A stretch of DNA of 64,000 bases from Methylobacterium sp. Leaf99 (GTDB lineage: Bacteria > Pseudomonadota > Alphaproteobacteria > Rhizobiales > Beijerinckiaceae). Both the position numbers and the translations under genes were made by a program. Of this stretch, positions 9,082-19,496 are shown one piece after another. Each line of letters begins with the position of its first letter. The stretch's first letter is position 1. The notes under the pieces are model-generated. The model was not told the origin of the DNA. It did not search any database and saw only the letters and a list, made by a program, of their open reading frames with translations. The stretch is from positions 395,136 to 459,135 of the forward strand of contig NZ_LMMU01000007.1 in assembly GCF_001422375.1 (NCBI RefSeq), given 5' to 3'.

Positions 9082-9987
9082 ATGACGGATGCCGCGACCC
9101 ATCGCCTGACCATGCAGGACCCCCGCACCCAGTACCCGCAGCCGCCGTTCAAGCGGCAGCCGCAGGCGGCGCCCGGTCTGGCCGGGGCGATGGACCCGAA
9201 GCCGGACCACGGCGAGACGAGCTACCGCGGCCATGGCCGCCTGGCGGGCCGGAAGGCCCTGGTGACCGGGGCCGACAGCGGCGTCGGTCGCGCCGCCGCC
9301 ATCGCGTTCGCCCGCGAGGGGGCCGACGTCGCCCTGAGCTTCGTCGAGGCCGAGATGCCCGACGCGCACGAGGTCGCCAAGCTGATCGAGGCGGAGGGAC
9401 GCAAGGCGGTCCTGCTGCCCGGCGACATCACCGACAGGGCGTTCTGCGAGACCCTCGTGCACAAGGCCGTGGTCGCCCTCGGCGGCCTCGACATCCTCGT
9501 GAACAACGCCGGCAAGCAGACGAACCAGACGGACATCGGCGACATCTCGGACGAGCAGTTCGACCTGACGCTGAAGACCAACCTCTACGCCATGTTCTGG
9601 ATCACCAAGGCGGCGATGCCCCTGCTCCCGGCCGGCGCGTCCATCATCAACACGGCGTCCGTCGTGGCCTACAGCCCGCCCAAGATCCTGGTCGACTACG
9701 CGACCACCAAGGCCGGCATCATCGCGTTCACCAAGGCCCTGGCCAAGCAGTCCATCGCGAAGGGCATCCGCGTGAACGCCGTGGCCCCCGGCCCGTTCTG
9801 GACCGCCCTGCAGCCCTCCGGCGGGCAGCCGCAGGAGGCGGTCGAACAATTCGGGTCGGACGTGCCCCTGGGCCGGCCGGGACAGCCGGTCGAACTGGCG
9901 CCGATCTACGTGTTCCTGGCCTCCCAGGAGGCGAGCTTCGTCACCGGCGAGGTCTACGGCGCCACGGGCGGCAACGGAACCGCCTAG
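9082..9987 (+). CDS. Short-chain dehydrogenase/reductase (general-stress SDR type)
   Basis: A 301-residue NAD(P)-dependent oxidoreductase with a Rossmann fold, of the extended N-terminal type seen in bacterial glucose-1-dehydrogenase-like and general-stress SDRs (YhdF/YdaD-like). The cofactor motif TGADSGVG is near residue 60, NNAG near residue 140, a catalytic Ser follows INTASVV, and the YxxxK pair is YATTK. The C-terminus ends FVTGEVYGATGG, as usual. The first 45 residues (PQPPFKRQPQ, MDPKPDHGE) are a known lead-in of this subgroup. It stands alone, diverging from the iron operon. The substrate is unknown. Confidence 0.9.
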   Translation: MTDAATHRLTMQDPRTQYPQPPFKRQPQAAPGLAGAMDPKPDHGETSYRGHGRLAGRKALVTGADSGVGRAAAIAFAREGADVALSFVEAEMPDAHEVAKLIEAEGRKAVLLPGDITDRAFCETLVHKAVVALGGLDILVNNAGKQTNQTDIGDISDEQFDLTLKTNLYAMFWITKAAMPLLPAGASIINTASVVAYSPPKILVDYATTKAGIIAFTKALAKQSIAKGIRVNAVAPGPFWTALQPSGGQPQEAVEQFGSDVPLGRPGQPVELAPIYVFLASQEASFVTGEVYGATGGNGTA

Positions 9988-10108
9988 ACCGCAGGGCGCC
10001 CTCCGGACCGTCGGTCCCGTCCGGCGCGGCGGGTGCCTTCCGGCGCCGTCCCCGCGCCGGCCCGTCTCCGCGCTTCGGCCCTGAGGTCGAAGGAGCCCGG
10101 TCGCGCCG

Positions 10109-13100
10109 TCAGGCCGCCGCCTCGTCGCTCGCTTCCTGCATGGAGGCCAGCGACGCCTCCAGGCGGCAGGTCAGGCCCGTCGGCGCGTAGGTCAACCTGA
10201 CCTCGCCGCCGACCTCGGCCGCGAAGCTGCGCTCGATCAGGCGCGATCCGAAACCGCGGCGCGAGGGCTGCACCAGGATGGGCGGGCCGCCCTGCTCCGA
10301 CCAGGTCATGCAGAAGCGGGGTGCGGCACCCTCGTGGACGACGTGCCAGCGCAGGTCGACGGTGCCGGCCTCGTTGGCGAGGGCGCCGTACTTGGCGGCG
10401 TTGGTGGCGAGCTCGTGCAGGGCGAGGGCCAGGGCCAGGGCGGCCTTGGCGGAGAGGGGCACGTTGGGACCGCTCGCGCGGATGCGCGACGCCGCCTCGC
10501 CGCGGTGGACCGCCAGGGCGCCGTCCACCACGTCGGCGATGGGCGCCTGGGTCCAGCTCGACTGGGTCAGGATGTCGTGCGCCCGCCCGAGGGAGATCAG
10601 GCGCGCCGAGAACGCCTCGCGGGCGGCCTCCAGGTCGGCGGCGTTGCGGAAGGTCTGGCTGGCGATGGCCTGGACCATGGCGAGGGTGTTCTTGACCCGG
10701 TGCTGCAGTTCGCCGGTCAGCAGGCGCTGGTGCTCCTCGGCCCGCTTGCGCTCGCTGATGTCGAGCATGGCGCCGATCATCCGCACCGCACGCCCCTGCT
10801 CGTTCCGGATGACGTAGCCGCGGTCGAGGATGTCGGCGAAGGAAGCGTCGGCCCGGCGGAAGCGGTACTCGTCGGTCCAGGTCGTGCCGGTCCGGTCGAT
10901 GACCGCGTGGATGGAGGCGTCGATGCGGGCCCGGTCGTCGGGATGGATGTGGTCGATCCACCAGTCGCCGGTGGGCTCCACCGCCTCCGGCCGGTATCCG
11001 TGGGCGGTCTGGAGCGCCTCGTTCCACAGGACGTGGTTGGTGGTCAGGTCCCAGTCCCAGATCGCGTCGTTGGTGGCGCGGGCGGCGAGGCGATAGCGCT
11101 CCTCGGTCTCCCGCAGGACCTGCTCCGCCCTCCGGCTCTCGGTGACGTCGCGCGCCGTGCCGATGAGGCGGATCGGCCGGTCGCCCTCGAACAGCGTCTG
11201 GCCCCGGGCCGAGACCCAGCGCTCGATTCCGCTGTTCGGGTCGATGGTGCGGTAGGTGATGTCGTAGGTGCCGCCGCCGGCGGGATCGAGGGCGGCGCCG
11301 ACGGCCCGGTCGGCCCGTTCGCGGTCGTCCGGGTGCAGGCGGGCGAGGTAGACTTCGAGGTTGACGGGATCGTCCGGTCCGAGCCCGAAGAAGGCGCGGG
11401 TGCGGGTGTCCCACACGAGCACGTCGGCGACGAGGTCGTAGTCGAAGATGCCGGTCCCGGTGGCCTCGACGGCCAGGCGCAGCTGTTCCCGGGTGCCGCG
11501 CAGGTCTTCCTCGGCCTGCCTGCGGTCGTGGATGTCGCTGTTGCTGCCGAGCCAGCCGACGACGGGCCCGCCGCCGTCGCGCATGGGCTCGGCCCGGATC
11601 AGGAACCAGCGGTACGCCCCGTCGTGGCGGCGCAGCCGGGCCTCGGTGTCGTAGACCACGGCGTGCGTGCGGGCATGGTCCCAGGCCTGCAGCAGGCCGG
11701 GCAGGTCTTCCGGATGGATCACCTCGCCCCATCCGAGCGGCAGGGCCTGCTCGGGGGTCTGGCCGGTATAGGCGTACCAGCGGTCGTTGAGGTAGCTCAG
11801 GCTGCCGTCCGGGTTGCCGAACCAGATGACGGCCGGCGCCAGGGTCGTCAGGGCCTGGAAGCGCTGCTCGGCGACCTTGCGCTCGTGGATGTCGAGGGAG
11901 GTGCCGATCCAGCTGCGCAGTGTTCCATCCCGGTCCCGCACCGGCTGGGCCCGGGAGAGGAACCAGCGGTGCTCGCCGTCGAAGCGCCGCAGGGGGAACT
12001 CGACCTCGTAGGGTCGGCCGCCCGCCGCCGCCGTCAGCCAGGCGGCACGGGTCGCCGCGCGATGATCGGGATGGATCACCCCCATCCAGCTCGCCTCCCC
12101 GGTCTCGCCGGCCGGCAGGCCGGTGTAGTCGTACCAGTAGGCGTTGCAGTAGGAGACCGCCCCGTCCGCGTCGGCGAACCAGACCACCTGCGGGCTGACC
12201 TCGACGAGGGAGCGGTAGCGCAACTCGCTCGCCTGCAGGGCGGCCCCGGCCTCGCGCTCCGCGGTGCGGTCCCGCAGGATCTTGAGGAAGCCGATCGTGT
12301 CGCCGCCCTGGTCCCGGAGCGGCATCATCTCGCCCGATGCCCAGAACCGGCTGCCATCCCGGCGCAGGTGCCAGCGCTCGTCCGGGGCCCGCCCGCGATC
12401 CCGCGCAAGTCCCATCTCGGTCGCCGGCCGCCCGTCGGCGCGGTCCTCCGGCGTGAAGAAGGCGTCGACCGGCCGGCCCAGCATCTCGGCCTCGCTCCAG
12501 CCCATGATGCGCTCGGCGCCGGCGTTCCAGCGGGTGACGCGTCCCTCCGGATCGGTGGCGACGATGGCGTAGTCGCTGGCGCCGTCGAGGATGCGTTCGT
12601 TGAGCAGGCGCTGCTCCGCCTGCTCCCGGAGGGAGCGGCGCAGCTCCATCTGCCCCATGGCCTGCCGGGCGAGGCGCATCAGACCCTTGCGCTGCCGCTC
12701 CGTGAGGTCGTGCGGCTTGGTGTCGAGGACGCAGACGGTGCCGACGGGATGGCCGTCCCCCGTCCTCAGCAGGGCGCCGGCGTAGAAGCGCAGGCCGGGA
12801 TCGCCGGTGACGAGGGGATTGCCCTCGAAGCGCGGGTCGCGGCGCGCGTCCGGGACGCAGAGGAACTCTTCCTGGAGGAGGGCCTGCCGGCAGAAGGAGC
12901 TCTCCAGGGGCGTCTCGCGCACGCCGAGGCCGACCTCGGCCTTGAAGAACTGGCGCCCGTCGCCGACGAGGTTGACCACCGCGATGGGCGTCTCGCACAG
13001 ATCGGCGGCGGCCTCGGCGATCTCGTCGAAGTCCTGCTCGCGCGGCGTGTCCAGCAGTCGGTAACGGTCGAGGGCGCGAAGGCGTTCGACCTCCTCATCG

Positions 13101-13120
13101 CTCATCGTGGCGCGATCCAT
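10109..13120 (-). CDS. GAF-multi-PAS HWE-family sensor histidine kinase
   Basis: About 1003 residues with no membrane segment, so probably a cytosolic sensor. A GAF domain (about 25-165) is followed by five PAS/PAC repeats (about 185-810), several ending in the PAC signature (DIHERK, DVTESRR, DISERKRAEE). The C-terminus is an HWE kinase: the phospho-acceptor box GELQHRVKNTLAMVQ, the N-box HELATNAAKYGAL, the W-x-E segment MTWSEQGGP, and RRGFGSRLIERS. HWE kinases commonly feed separate single-domain response regulators or the PhyR general stress pathway. No response regulator is adjacent. The frame extends 48 codons further upstream, but the ATG at 13120 (or 13105) begins the family-like MSDEEVERLRALDRYRLLDTP sequence. 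Confidence 0.88.
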   Translation of the reverse strand: MDRATMSDEEVERLRALDRYRLLDTPREQDFDEIAEAAADLCETPIAVVNLVGDGRQFFKAEVGLGVRETPLESSFCRQALLQEEFLCVPDARRDPRFEGNPLVTGDPGLRFYAGALLRTGDGHPVGTVCVLDTKPHDLTERQRKGLMRLARQAMGQMELRRSLREQAEQRLLNERILDGASDYAIVATDPEGRVTRWNAGAERIMGWSEAEMLGRPVDAFFTPEDRADGRPATEMGLARDRGRAPDERWHLRRDGSRFWASGEMMPLRDQGGDTIGFLKILRDRTAEREAGAALQASELRYRSLVEVSPQVVWFADADGAVSYCNAYWYDYTGLPAGETGEASWMGVIHPDHRAATRAAWLTAAAGGRPYEVEFPLRRFDGEHRWFLSRAQPVRDRDGTLRSWIGTSLDIHERKVAEQRFQALTTLAPAVIWFGNPDGSLSYLNDRWYAYTGQTPEQALPLGWGEVIHPEDLPGLLQAWDHARTHAVVYDTEARLRRHDGAYRWFLIRAEPMRDGGGPVVGWLGSNSDIHDRRQAEEDLRGTREQLRLAVEATGTGIFDYDLVADVLVWDTRTRAFFGLGPDDPVNLEVYLARLHPDDRERADRAVGAALDPAGGGTYDITYRTIDPNSGIERWVSARGQTLFEGDRPIRLIGTARDVTESRRAEQVLRETEERYRLAARATNDAIWDWDLTTNHVLWNEALQTAHGYRPEAVEPTGDWWIDHIHPDDRARIDASIHAVIDRTGTTWTDEYRFRRADASFADILDRGYVIRNEQGRAVRMIGAMLDISERKRAEEHQRLLTGELQHRVKNTLAMVQAIASQTFRNAADLEAAREAFSARLISLGRAHDILTQSSWTQAPIADVVDGALAVHRGEAASRIRASGPNVPLSAKAALALALALHELATNAAKYGALANEAGTVDLRWHVVHEGAAPRFCMTWSEQGGPPILVQPSRRGFGSRLIERSFAAEVGGEVRLTYAPTGLTCRLEASLASMQEASDEAAA

Positions 13121-13423
13121 GTGAAGGGTGGGCTCGGGCGGCCGGAAGGGGTCCTCTGGATGGGATGCCGAACCCGGAGGCAATCGCATCCGGGCACCCT
13201 TGTCCAGTCCCGGGGGTACGCGGCCCCGTTCCATCGCCGAGGGCACCGCGTCCCCGGACGGCAAACCGTCCGCGGTCGCACCGCCCGCCGGAGGCGGACC
13301 GGTCGGCCCCGCCGCGACGGCGTCGACCGCCCGGATGTTTCGCGGCGTCCGGCACCCTGTTCCGGGCCTTTCCAGGTCTCCGGCACGCTCCGGGTCGGGA
13401 CGGCACCGGGCCGCGCGTCGCGG
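13121..13423. other. Intergenic gap between two minus-strand kinase genes
   Basis: About 300 bases. The frames here are GC-driven and resemble no known protein. No hairpin with a T-tract or recognisable operator was found. It should hold the promoter of the GAF-PAS kinase. Confidence 0.4.
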
Positions 13424-15138
13424 TCAATGGGTGGTGGCCAGCGGGCTCAGGTGGACGGCACCGGTTCCGGTCAGGGGCACATCCACGCCGACCCGCAGGC
13501 CGGCCTTCGCGAAGTCGAGGGTCACCTGTCCGTCGAGCTCGCGCTCGACGCTCACCGTGATCAGGCGCGTGCCGAAGCCGCGACGCTCCGGCGGAACGGC
13601 CGGGGGCCCGTTGGCCTCGATCCAGTCGAGGCGCAGGCGCCGGTCGCCGCCCTCGCCGCCGGCGACCGACCAGGCGACGCGGACCTCGCCGCCGGGCACG
13701 GAGAGCGCGCCGTACTTGGCGGCGTTGGTGACGAGTTCGTGCAGCGTCATGCCGAGGGAGAGGACGTGGCGGGGCGGCAGGTCGACGTCGGGGCCGTCGA
13801 TGACGAAGCGGACATCGCTGCCGCGGTAGGGTTCGATCTCGTTCTCCAGCACCGCACGCAACGGCGCGCCCGACCAGTCGTCCTGCGTCAGCAGGTCGTG
13901 GGTCTTCGACAGGGCGAGGATGCGGGCCTCGAGCCTCTCGCCGGGCGCATCGCCCCCGCGCGTCGATTGCCGCGCCAGGGCCTGGACCGTGGCGAGGGTG
14001 TTCTTCACCCGGTGGTTCAGCTCGTGCAGCATCGTGACCTGACGCTCCTGCATGGCGCGTCCGTTGCGGATCTCCTCGCGGAGCTCCGTCTCGTTGCGCT
14101 GGAGGGTGGCCGCCATCGCATCGAGCTTGCGCCCGAGGCGGCCGAACTCGTCGCTCCCCTCGAGGCCGTTGCGGGCGGCGAGGTCGCCGGCCTGCCACCG
14201 CGACGCCGTCCGCAGCAGGCGGTCGAAGGGACGCCGGATGAAGGCGCGCCCCGCCAGGAGGGCGGCCGCGACGGCGAGGACGGCCCCGAGGGCGATCAGC
14301 ACCAGCCCCCGCCGGCTGGCGGCGTCGACATCCGCGAAGGCGACGTCCCGGTCGCGGCCGACCGTGACCCAGGCGGCCGAGGCCGTGCCCACGGGTCGGG
14401 CGTTGGCGAGGACGCGTTCGCGGCCGTCGATGCCGAAATCGACGCGCACGCCTTCGCCGCGGGTCAGGAGGATGCGCTGGCGCTCCGGCGGGACCGGCTT
14501 CCCGACCCAGCCGGCCCCGTCGGGGTAGCGGACCAGGATGGTCCCGTCCCCATCCGCCACGGTGACGGAGGTGCTGGGCAGGCGCAAATTTCGCCTCAGG
14601 TAGCCGTCGAGCCAGCCGAGGTCGACCGCCGCGGCGAGGACACCCACCGTCCCGCCATCCGCGTCGTGCAGGGGCTGCGCGAAGTGGAGCGAGTCCCTGC
14701 GGGAGGCATTGCCGCGGGCGTAGGTGCCCATCACGAAGGCGTTCTCCGCGACGGCCCGGCGCTGGTAGGCCCGGTCGGGAACCGCGTAGGCGCCGGCGGC
14801 GGAGCCGACGCTGTTGCAGACGACGGTGCCGTCCGGCCGGGTCAGGGCCAGGACCGCGAGGTGCGGATTGTCGCGGACGGCCCGGCGCAGGTACTCGGTG
14901 CAGCCGGCGGGCTCCAGGGCCCGTATGAGGCGTCCTGGGCGACGAAGTTCAGGGCCTGCCGGAGGGTTTCGGCGACCTGGGCGAGGTCCTCGGCGACGGT
15001 GCGGGCGGTGGCCATCGTGTCGGCCCGCACGGCGTCGTCCCGCGACGCGCGCAGGGCGTGCTCGTTGTAGCCCTGGATGGCGAGGGCGGGCGCCAGGGCG
15101 AGCAGGACGAGGAGCAGGATGCGGGTGGTCAGGGACAT
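13424..15138 (-). pseudogene. Cache/HAMP HWE sensor histidine kinase, apparent frameshift
   Basis: The locus encodes a membrane sensor kinase split over two frames. The first frame (from ATG 15138) gives a signal-anchor helix (LTTRILLLVLLALAPALAI) and the start of a periplasmic dCache domain. The second frame (readable from about 14940 to 13424) continues the Cache domain (ALEPAGCTEYLRRAV), a second transmembrane helix, a HAMP linker, and an HWE kinase (HELNHRVKNTLATVQ, HELVTNAAKYGAL, RRGFGTRLITVS). The break lies near 14925-14945, and one extra base there would restore about 571 residues. Everything else looks functional, so this is either a recent inactivating indel or a sequencing error. 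The downstream part alone would lack the first membrane anchor. Confidence 0.8.
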
Positions 15139-15205
15139 GGCCGGCCCCTGCCGCCGGCCTTCGCCGGCCCCGTCCCGTTCGGCATCGCCGGGTCCCGGAA
15201 CGGCC

Positions 15206-18200
15206 TCACGCCTCCGCCTCCCGCGATGGGACCATACGCCGCTTGGCGGTGACGCGGCGAAGCACGCGGGCCAATTGCTCGGCCGAGTAGGGCTTGTGCA
15301 GCAGCTCGAACCCGTGATCGTCCCCGCTGGCGAGGACGTGGCTGTAGCCCGACGCCAGGACCACCGGCAGGCCCGGAAGCCTGTCGCGCAGGGCCCGCGC
15401 CAGGGCGACCCCGCCGATGCCCGGCATCACCACGTCGGAGAACACCGCGTCGAACCCGTTTCCGTCCGCGCCGAGCATCTCCAAGGCCGTCTCCGCGTTG
15501 GGCGCCAGGGCCGTCACGTAGCCGAGGTCGTCGAGGATCTGCGTGCAGAACCGCCCGACCTCGACGTTGTCCTCGACCACCAGCACGCGTTGCCCCGTTC
15601 CCACCGGTGCGAGCAGGCTTTCGGGATCGACGGCCTGCACCGCCACCGGCTCGACCTCGATCTCGGGGAGGTAGAGGGTGAAGGTGGTCCCGCGCCCGAC
15701 CTCGCTGGCGACGTCGACGTCGCCGCCCGATTGCTTGGCGAAGCCGAACACCTGGGACAGGCCGAGGCCCGTGCCCTTGCCGACCTCCTTCGTGGTGAAG
15801 AACGGCTCGAAGATCTTCGAGAGCTGGTCCACGGCAATGCCGGTGCCCTCGTCCGTGACGGAGACCGCCGCGAAGGGGCTCAGGGAGCCGGCATGGCCCC
15901 GGATCGCCGGCATCGGGACATTGCCGGCGAGGCGCAGGGTCAGCGTCCCCACCCCGTCCATGGCGTCGCGGGCGTTCACCGCCATGTTGACCAGGGCGGT
16001 CTCGAACTGGCTGAGGTCGGCGCGGATGAAGCAGGGGTGATCCGGGACGAAGGTCGCGACGCGGATGCGCGCGCCCGTCACCGTATCGAGCATGTCGCTC
16101 ACCCCGCGCACCTTGGCGCCCACGTCGAACACCTCCGGCTTCAGGGCCTGGCGCCGGGCGAAGGCCAGGAGCTGCCCGGTCAGCTTGGCGGCGCGGTCGA
16201 CGGTCTCCGACACCGCGTCGAGGTAGCGCTGCTTGCGCGCATCGGGAAGTTCGGGCCGACGCAGGAAATCCACCGACGAGCGGATGATGGTGAGCAGGTT
16301 GTTGAAGTCGTGGGCCACGCCCCCCGTGAGCTGCCCGACGGCCTCCATCTTCTGGCTCTGGCGCAGGGCCTCCTCGGCGGTCATCAGCTCGGCGGTCCGC
16401 TCGGACACGCGCTGCTCGAGGGTCTCGTTCAGCACCCGCAGTTCCGCCGCGGCACGGTCGCGCTCCGCCTCGATGGCGCGCCGGTCGTTCACGTCCAGGA
16501 GGACGCCGGGAAAGGTCAGCGGCGTGCCGTCCGGCGCGTGCTCGACGCGGCCGTTGGCCTCCAGCCAGTAGTAGTGCCCGTCCGCGCGCCGGGTGCGGTA
16601 CTGATGGGCGTAGGCGCCCCCCTGCGCGATGACCGCGGCGATGGCCCGCGCCAAGCCGGCCTGGTCCTCGGGGTGGACGGTCTCGACGATGCGGGCGAGG
16701 GGAATCCCTTCCCGACCGAGGGCCGGGTCCAGGCCGAAGGCGCGCGCGAAGGCCTCGTCGACGGTGAAGCGGTCGGTGGGCAGGTCCCAGTGCCAGGTCC
16801 CGATGATCGCGCCGGCGGCGAGGGCGAGTTGGACCCGCTCCGCATTCTCGCGCGCGCGGGCCTCGCTGGCGCGAAGGCGTTCCTCGGCATCCCGCCGTTC
16901 GGTGACGTCGTTGAAGATGAGCGCGATCTGATGATCGGACGCGTCCCCGACGGGGACGGCCCGGACGTCGAACCAGCGCCCGAACGCCTTGGCGTAGCTC
17001 TCGAAGTTCTCGGGCTGCCGGGTCCGCGCGACGCGGCCGTAGGTCTCGAACCAGAAGCGCTCCAGGTCGGGGGCGAACTCGGTCACCCACTTGCCGCGCA
17101 GGTTGACGCCGGCCTCGCGCTCGAAGGCGGGATTGGCTTCGACGAACAGGTAGTCCACCGGGACGTCGTCGGCATCGAATTTGACCTGCACGATGGCGAA
17201 GGCCGCCTGGACCGTATCGAGGATCGTCCGGAAGCGCTCCTCGCCCTGCCGCATCGCCTCCTCGACCCGCCGTCGCTCGGTCTCGTCGCGGGCGATCTTG
17301 AGGAATCCGAGTTCCCGTCCGGCGGCGTCGCGCAGCACCCGCATCGAGCCGTTGAGGAAGACCCGGCCGCCGTCCTTGCGCGCGTGCCAGCGCACGTCCG
17401 GCGATCGGCCGTTCGCGCGCGCATCGGCGAGTTCCCCGGCCGGTCGGCCGGCGGCGCGATCCTCCGGCGTGAACAGCACGTCGGCGCTGCGCCCGACGAT
17501 CTCCCCGGCGGCGTAGCCGAAGATCTGCGCCGCGCCGGCGGACCAGCTCGTGACCACCCGCCGGGCGTCCAGGGTCAGGATGGCATAGTCCGTGGCCGCC
17601 TCGACGATGAGGCTCAGGCGCTGCTCGCGCTCGCGCAGATCCTCGATGGCCGCATGCATCTCGGTGACGTCGGTGCCCTCGACGAAGATGCCCGTCACGG
17701 TCCCGGCCCCGTCGCGGATCGGCTGGTAGATGAAGTCGATGACGCGCCGCTCGCTCGGCGCGCCGGGCGTGCGCTCCAGCCAGATCTCGACGCCGCGTCC
17801 GACGAACGGCTCGCCGGTGGCATGGACCCGGTCGAGCAGGTCGAAGAACGGCTGCCCGTCGATGTCGGCGAGCGCCTCGCGGACGGTGAGGCCGACCACG
17901 TCGCGGCCGCCGATGAGGCGCCGATAGGCATCGTTGGTCAGCGCGAAGCGGTGGTCCGGCCCGCGCAGCACCGCCATGAAGCTCGGGGCCTGCTCGAACA
18001 TTTCGCGAAGGCGTTCACCCTCGGCCCTGAGCGTGCGGTTGACCCCGTTCAGGCTGCTTTCCAGCCCCACGCGCCGGGTGGTCTCCGTGAGGATCGAGAT
18101 GACCCCTCCGATGCCGTCCGGCGACGTCTCGTCGTCGATGGGGCTGAAACCGTAGGTCCAGTAGGCATCCTCCAGACGGCCCTCGCGCAGGATCGGCACG

Positions 18201-18534
18201 TGCCGGTCCTCGTACCAGGTGTGGCCGCCGCCTTCGCGGACCTTGTCGACCTCCGCCCCGATAAACGGCCAGATCTCGCCCAAGCTTTCCGAAGCGGGTC
18301 GCCCAAGGGATGAGGGATGGCGCTCCGGGCCGGCCGAGGGCACGAATCCGTCGTTGTAGAAGAAGATCGCCTCCGGCCCCCAGAAGACGTGCATGGGGTG
18401 ATGGCTGTTGAGCAGCAGGCGGATGGCCGTGCGCAGGCCGGCCAGCCCTCCGGGCTGCCGAGGGAGGTCGTGGACCAGTCGAAGGCGCGCATCCGCGTCG
18501 CCATCTCGCCCTCTCCGGCGAGGAACGCGGTCAT
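15206..18534 (-). pseudogene. Multi-PAS hybrid histidine kinase with REC domain, apparent frameshift
   Basis: A large soluble hybrid kinase of about 1110 codons. The N-terminus (MTAFLAGEGEMATRMRAF, then WSTTSLGSPEGWP) is in one frame and the rest in another; the frames switch near 18435-18455, inside a short CCGG-rich run. One missing base, or loss of one CCGG unit, would explain it. Downstream are about four PAS domains, a HisKA box ([18 protein letters not shown]), an ATPase with [11 protein letters not shown] and [17 protein letters not shown], and a C-terminal receiver (VLVVEDN, FSDVVMPG, HKPYS). The ATG at 18534 overlaps the Crp/Fnr stop codon (ATGA), so the two are coupled. The homologue at 25529 has the same N-terminal layout without a break. 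Confidence 0.82.
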
Positions 18535-19355
18535 CGGGATACGCCCCGGACGTCCGGAACGATGGCCTCGGCGCGTGGGCGCGGCGGCGTCCAGGGCTCC
18601 GTGGCCTCGACGGCGACGATCTCGCCGTCCGGCGCGTAGACGGCCCCGAGCACGGTCCGGAAATGGCGGCGGACCCGGGCATGGCAGTCGCAGCAGGCCG
18701 CTTCCGTCCGCGCGCGGTCGAGCATGTGGATGCGGCCGTGGCCGAGATGGATCAGGCCGCGGCGCTGAAGGCCGGCGAGCACCCCGGTCATGTGGGAGCG
18801 TCCGACCCCGAGCATGTTGCCCAGCACCGCCTGGGTGACCGGCAGGGTGTCGGTCCCGAGGCGATCCTGCAGGCCCAGCAGCCAGCGCAGCACGCGCTGC
18901 TCGATGGGGTGGCCGGCGTTGCAGGCCACCGACTGCAGGACCTGGGCGAGCATGCAGTCGGCGTAGCGCACGAACAGGTCGTTCAGGGTCGGCGAGTCCT
19001 GCTTGGCCTGCCGCAGGCGGTCGGCGTCCATGCGCAGGGCCGAGCCCTCGACGAGGACCACGCACCGGGTGAAGGCGGGCAGGTAGCCCTGGCTGACCAC
19101 GCCGCCGATGGCGCCCTCGTGCCCGACGGTGGCGGTCTCGACGGTCCTGTCCCCGCTCAGGGGCACGACGAGGGTCGCCACGGTCCGGTCGAGGGGAAAC
19201 GTGACGTGCGAGACGTCCTCGTCCACCTCGAAGAGCGTGTCCCCGCGGGGATGGTCCCGGCGCACGACGTGCGGCTCCAGCAGCGCCGCGTCCCGGGGGG
19301 CGAGGGCGGACAGGAGCAGGTTGCCCTCGAAGGGATGGGGGGGATGGCTCGACAT
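18531..19355 (-). CDS. Crp/Fnr family transcriptional regulator
   Basis: A 274-residue regulator. An N-terminal cyclic-nucleotide-like sensor domain (about 15-135) includes FPLDRTVATLVVPLSGDRTVE and GHEGAIGGV. A dimerisation helix and a C-terminal winged helix follow, with the recognition segment TQAVLGNMLGVGRSHMTGVLAGLQRRGLI. The residues for cAMP contact are not evident, and there is no N-terminal FNR Cys cluster. The C-terminal extension has a Cys-rich ACCDCH motif, which could sense metal or redox state (inference). The ATG at 19355 is chosen over an upstream extension. It overlaps the following hybrid kinase by four bases, suggesting the pair works together. Confidence 0.87.
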   Translation of the reverse strand: MSSHPPHPFEGNLLLSALAPRDAALLEPHVVRRDHPRGDTLFEVDEDVSHVTFPLDRTVATLVVPLSGDRTVETATVGHEGAIGGVVSQGYLPAFTRCVVLVEGSALRMDADRLRQAKQDSPTLNDLFVRYADCMLAQVLQSVACNAGHPIEQRVLRWLLGLQDRLGTDTLPVTQAVLGNMLGVGRSHMTGVLAGLQRRGLIHLGHGRIHMLDRARTEAACCDCHARVRRHFRTVLGAVYAPDGEIVAVEATEPWTPPRPRAEAIVPDVRGVSR

Positions 19356-19496
19356 GGGATGGAGGGTTCGCGGCCGGCGGCGCGTTGAGCGTCGTCGGCC
19401 TATGCCACAGGCCATTTCGAGCCACAATCCGACCTTTGCCGTTTTTTGTCATATGGTCACGACCGGCCGGCGCCGGTGGGCGGGTGGTCCGGCCGC

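Noticed and set aside
10334..15070. A 1578-codon open frame on the plus strand opposite the kinase genes
   Set aside because: It is antisense to two well-supported kinases, has no domain, and its composition (Gly/Ala/Arg/Val/Asp from GC-rich third positions) is what a shadow frame of GC-rich coding DNA gives.
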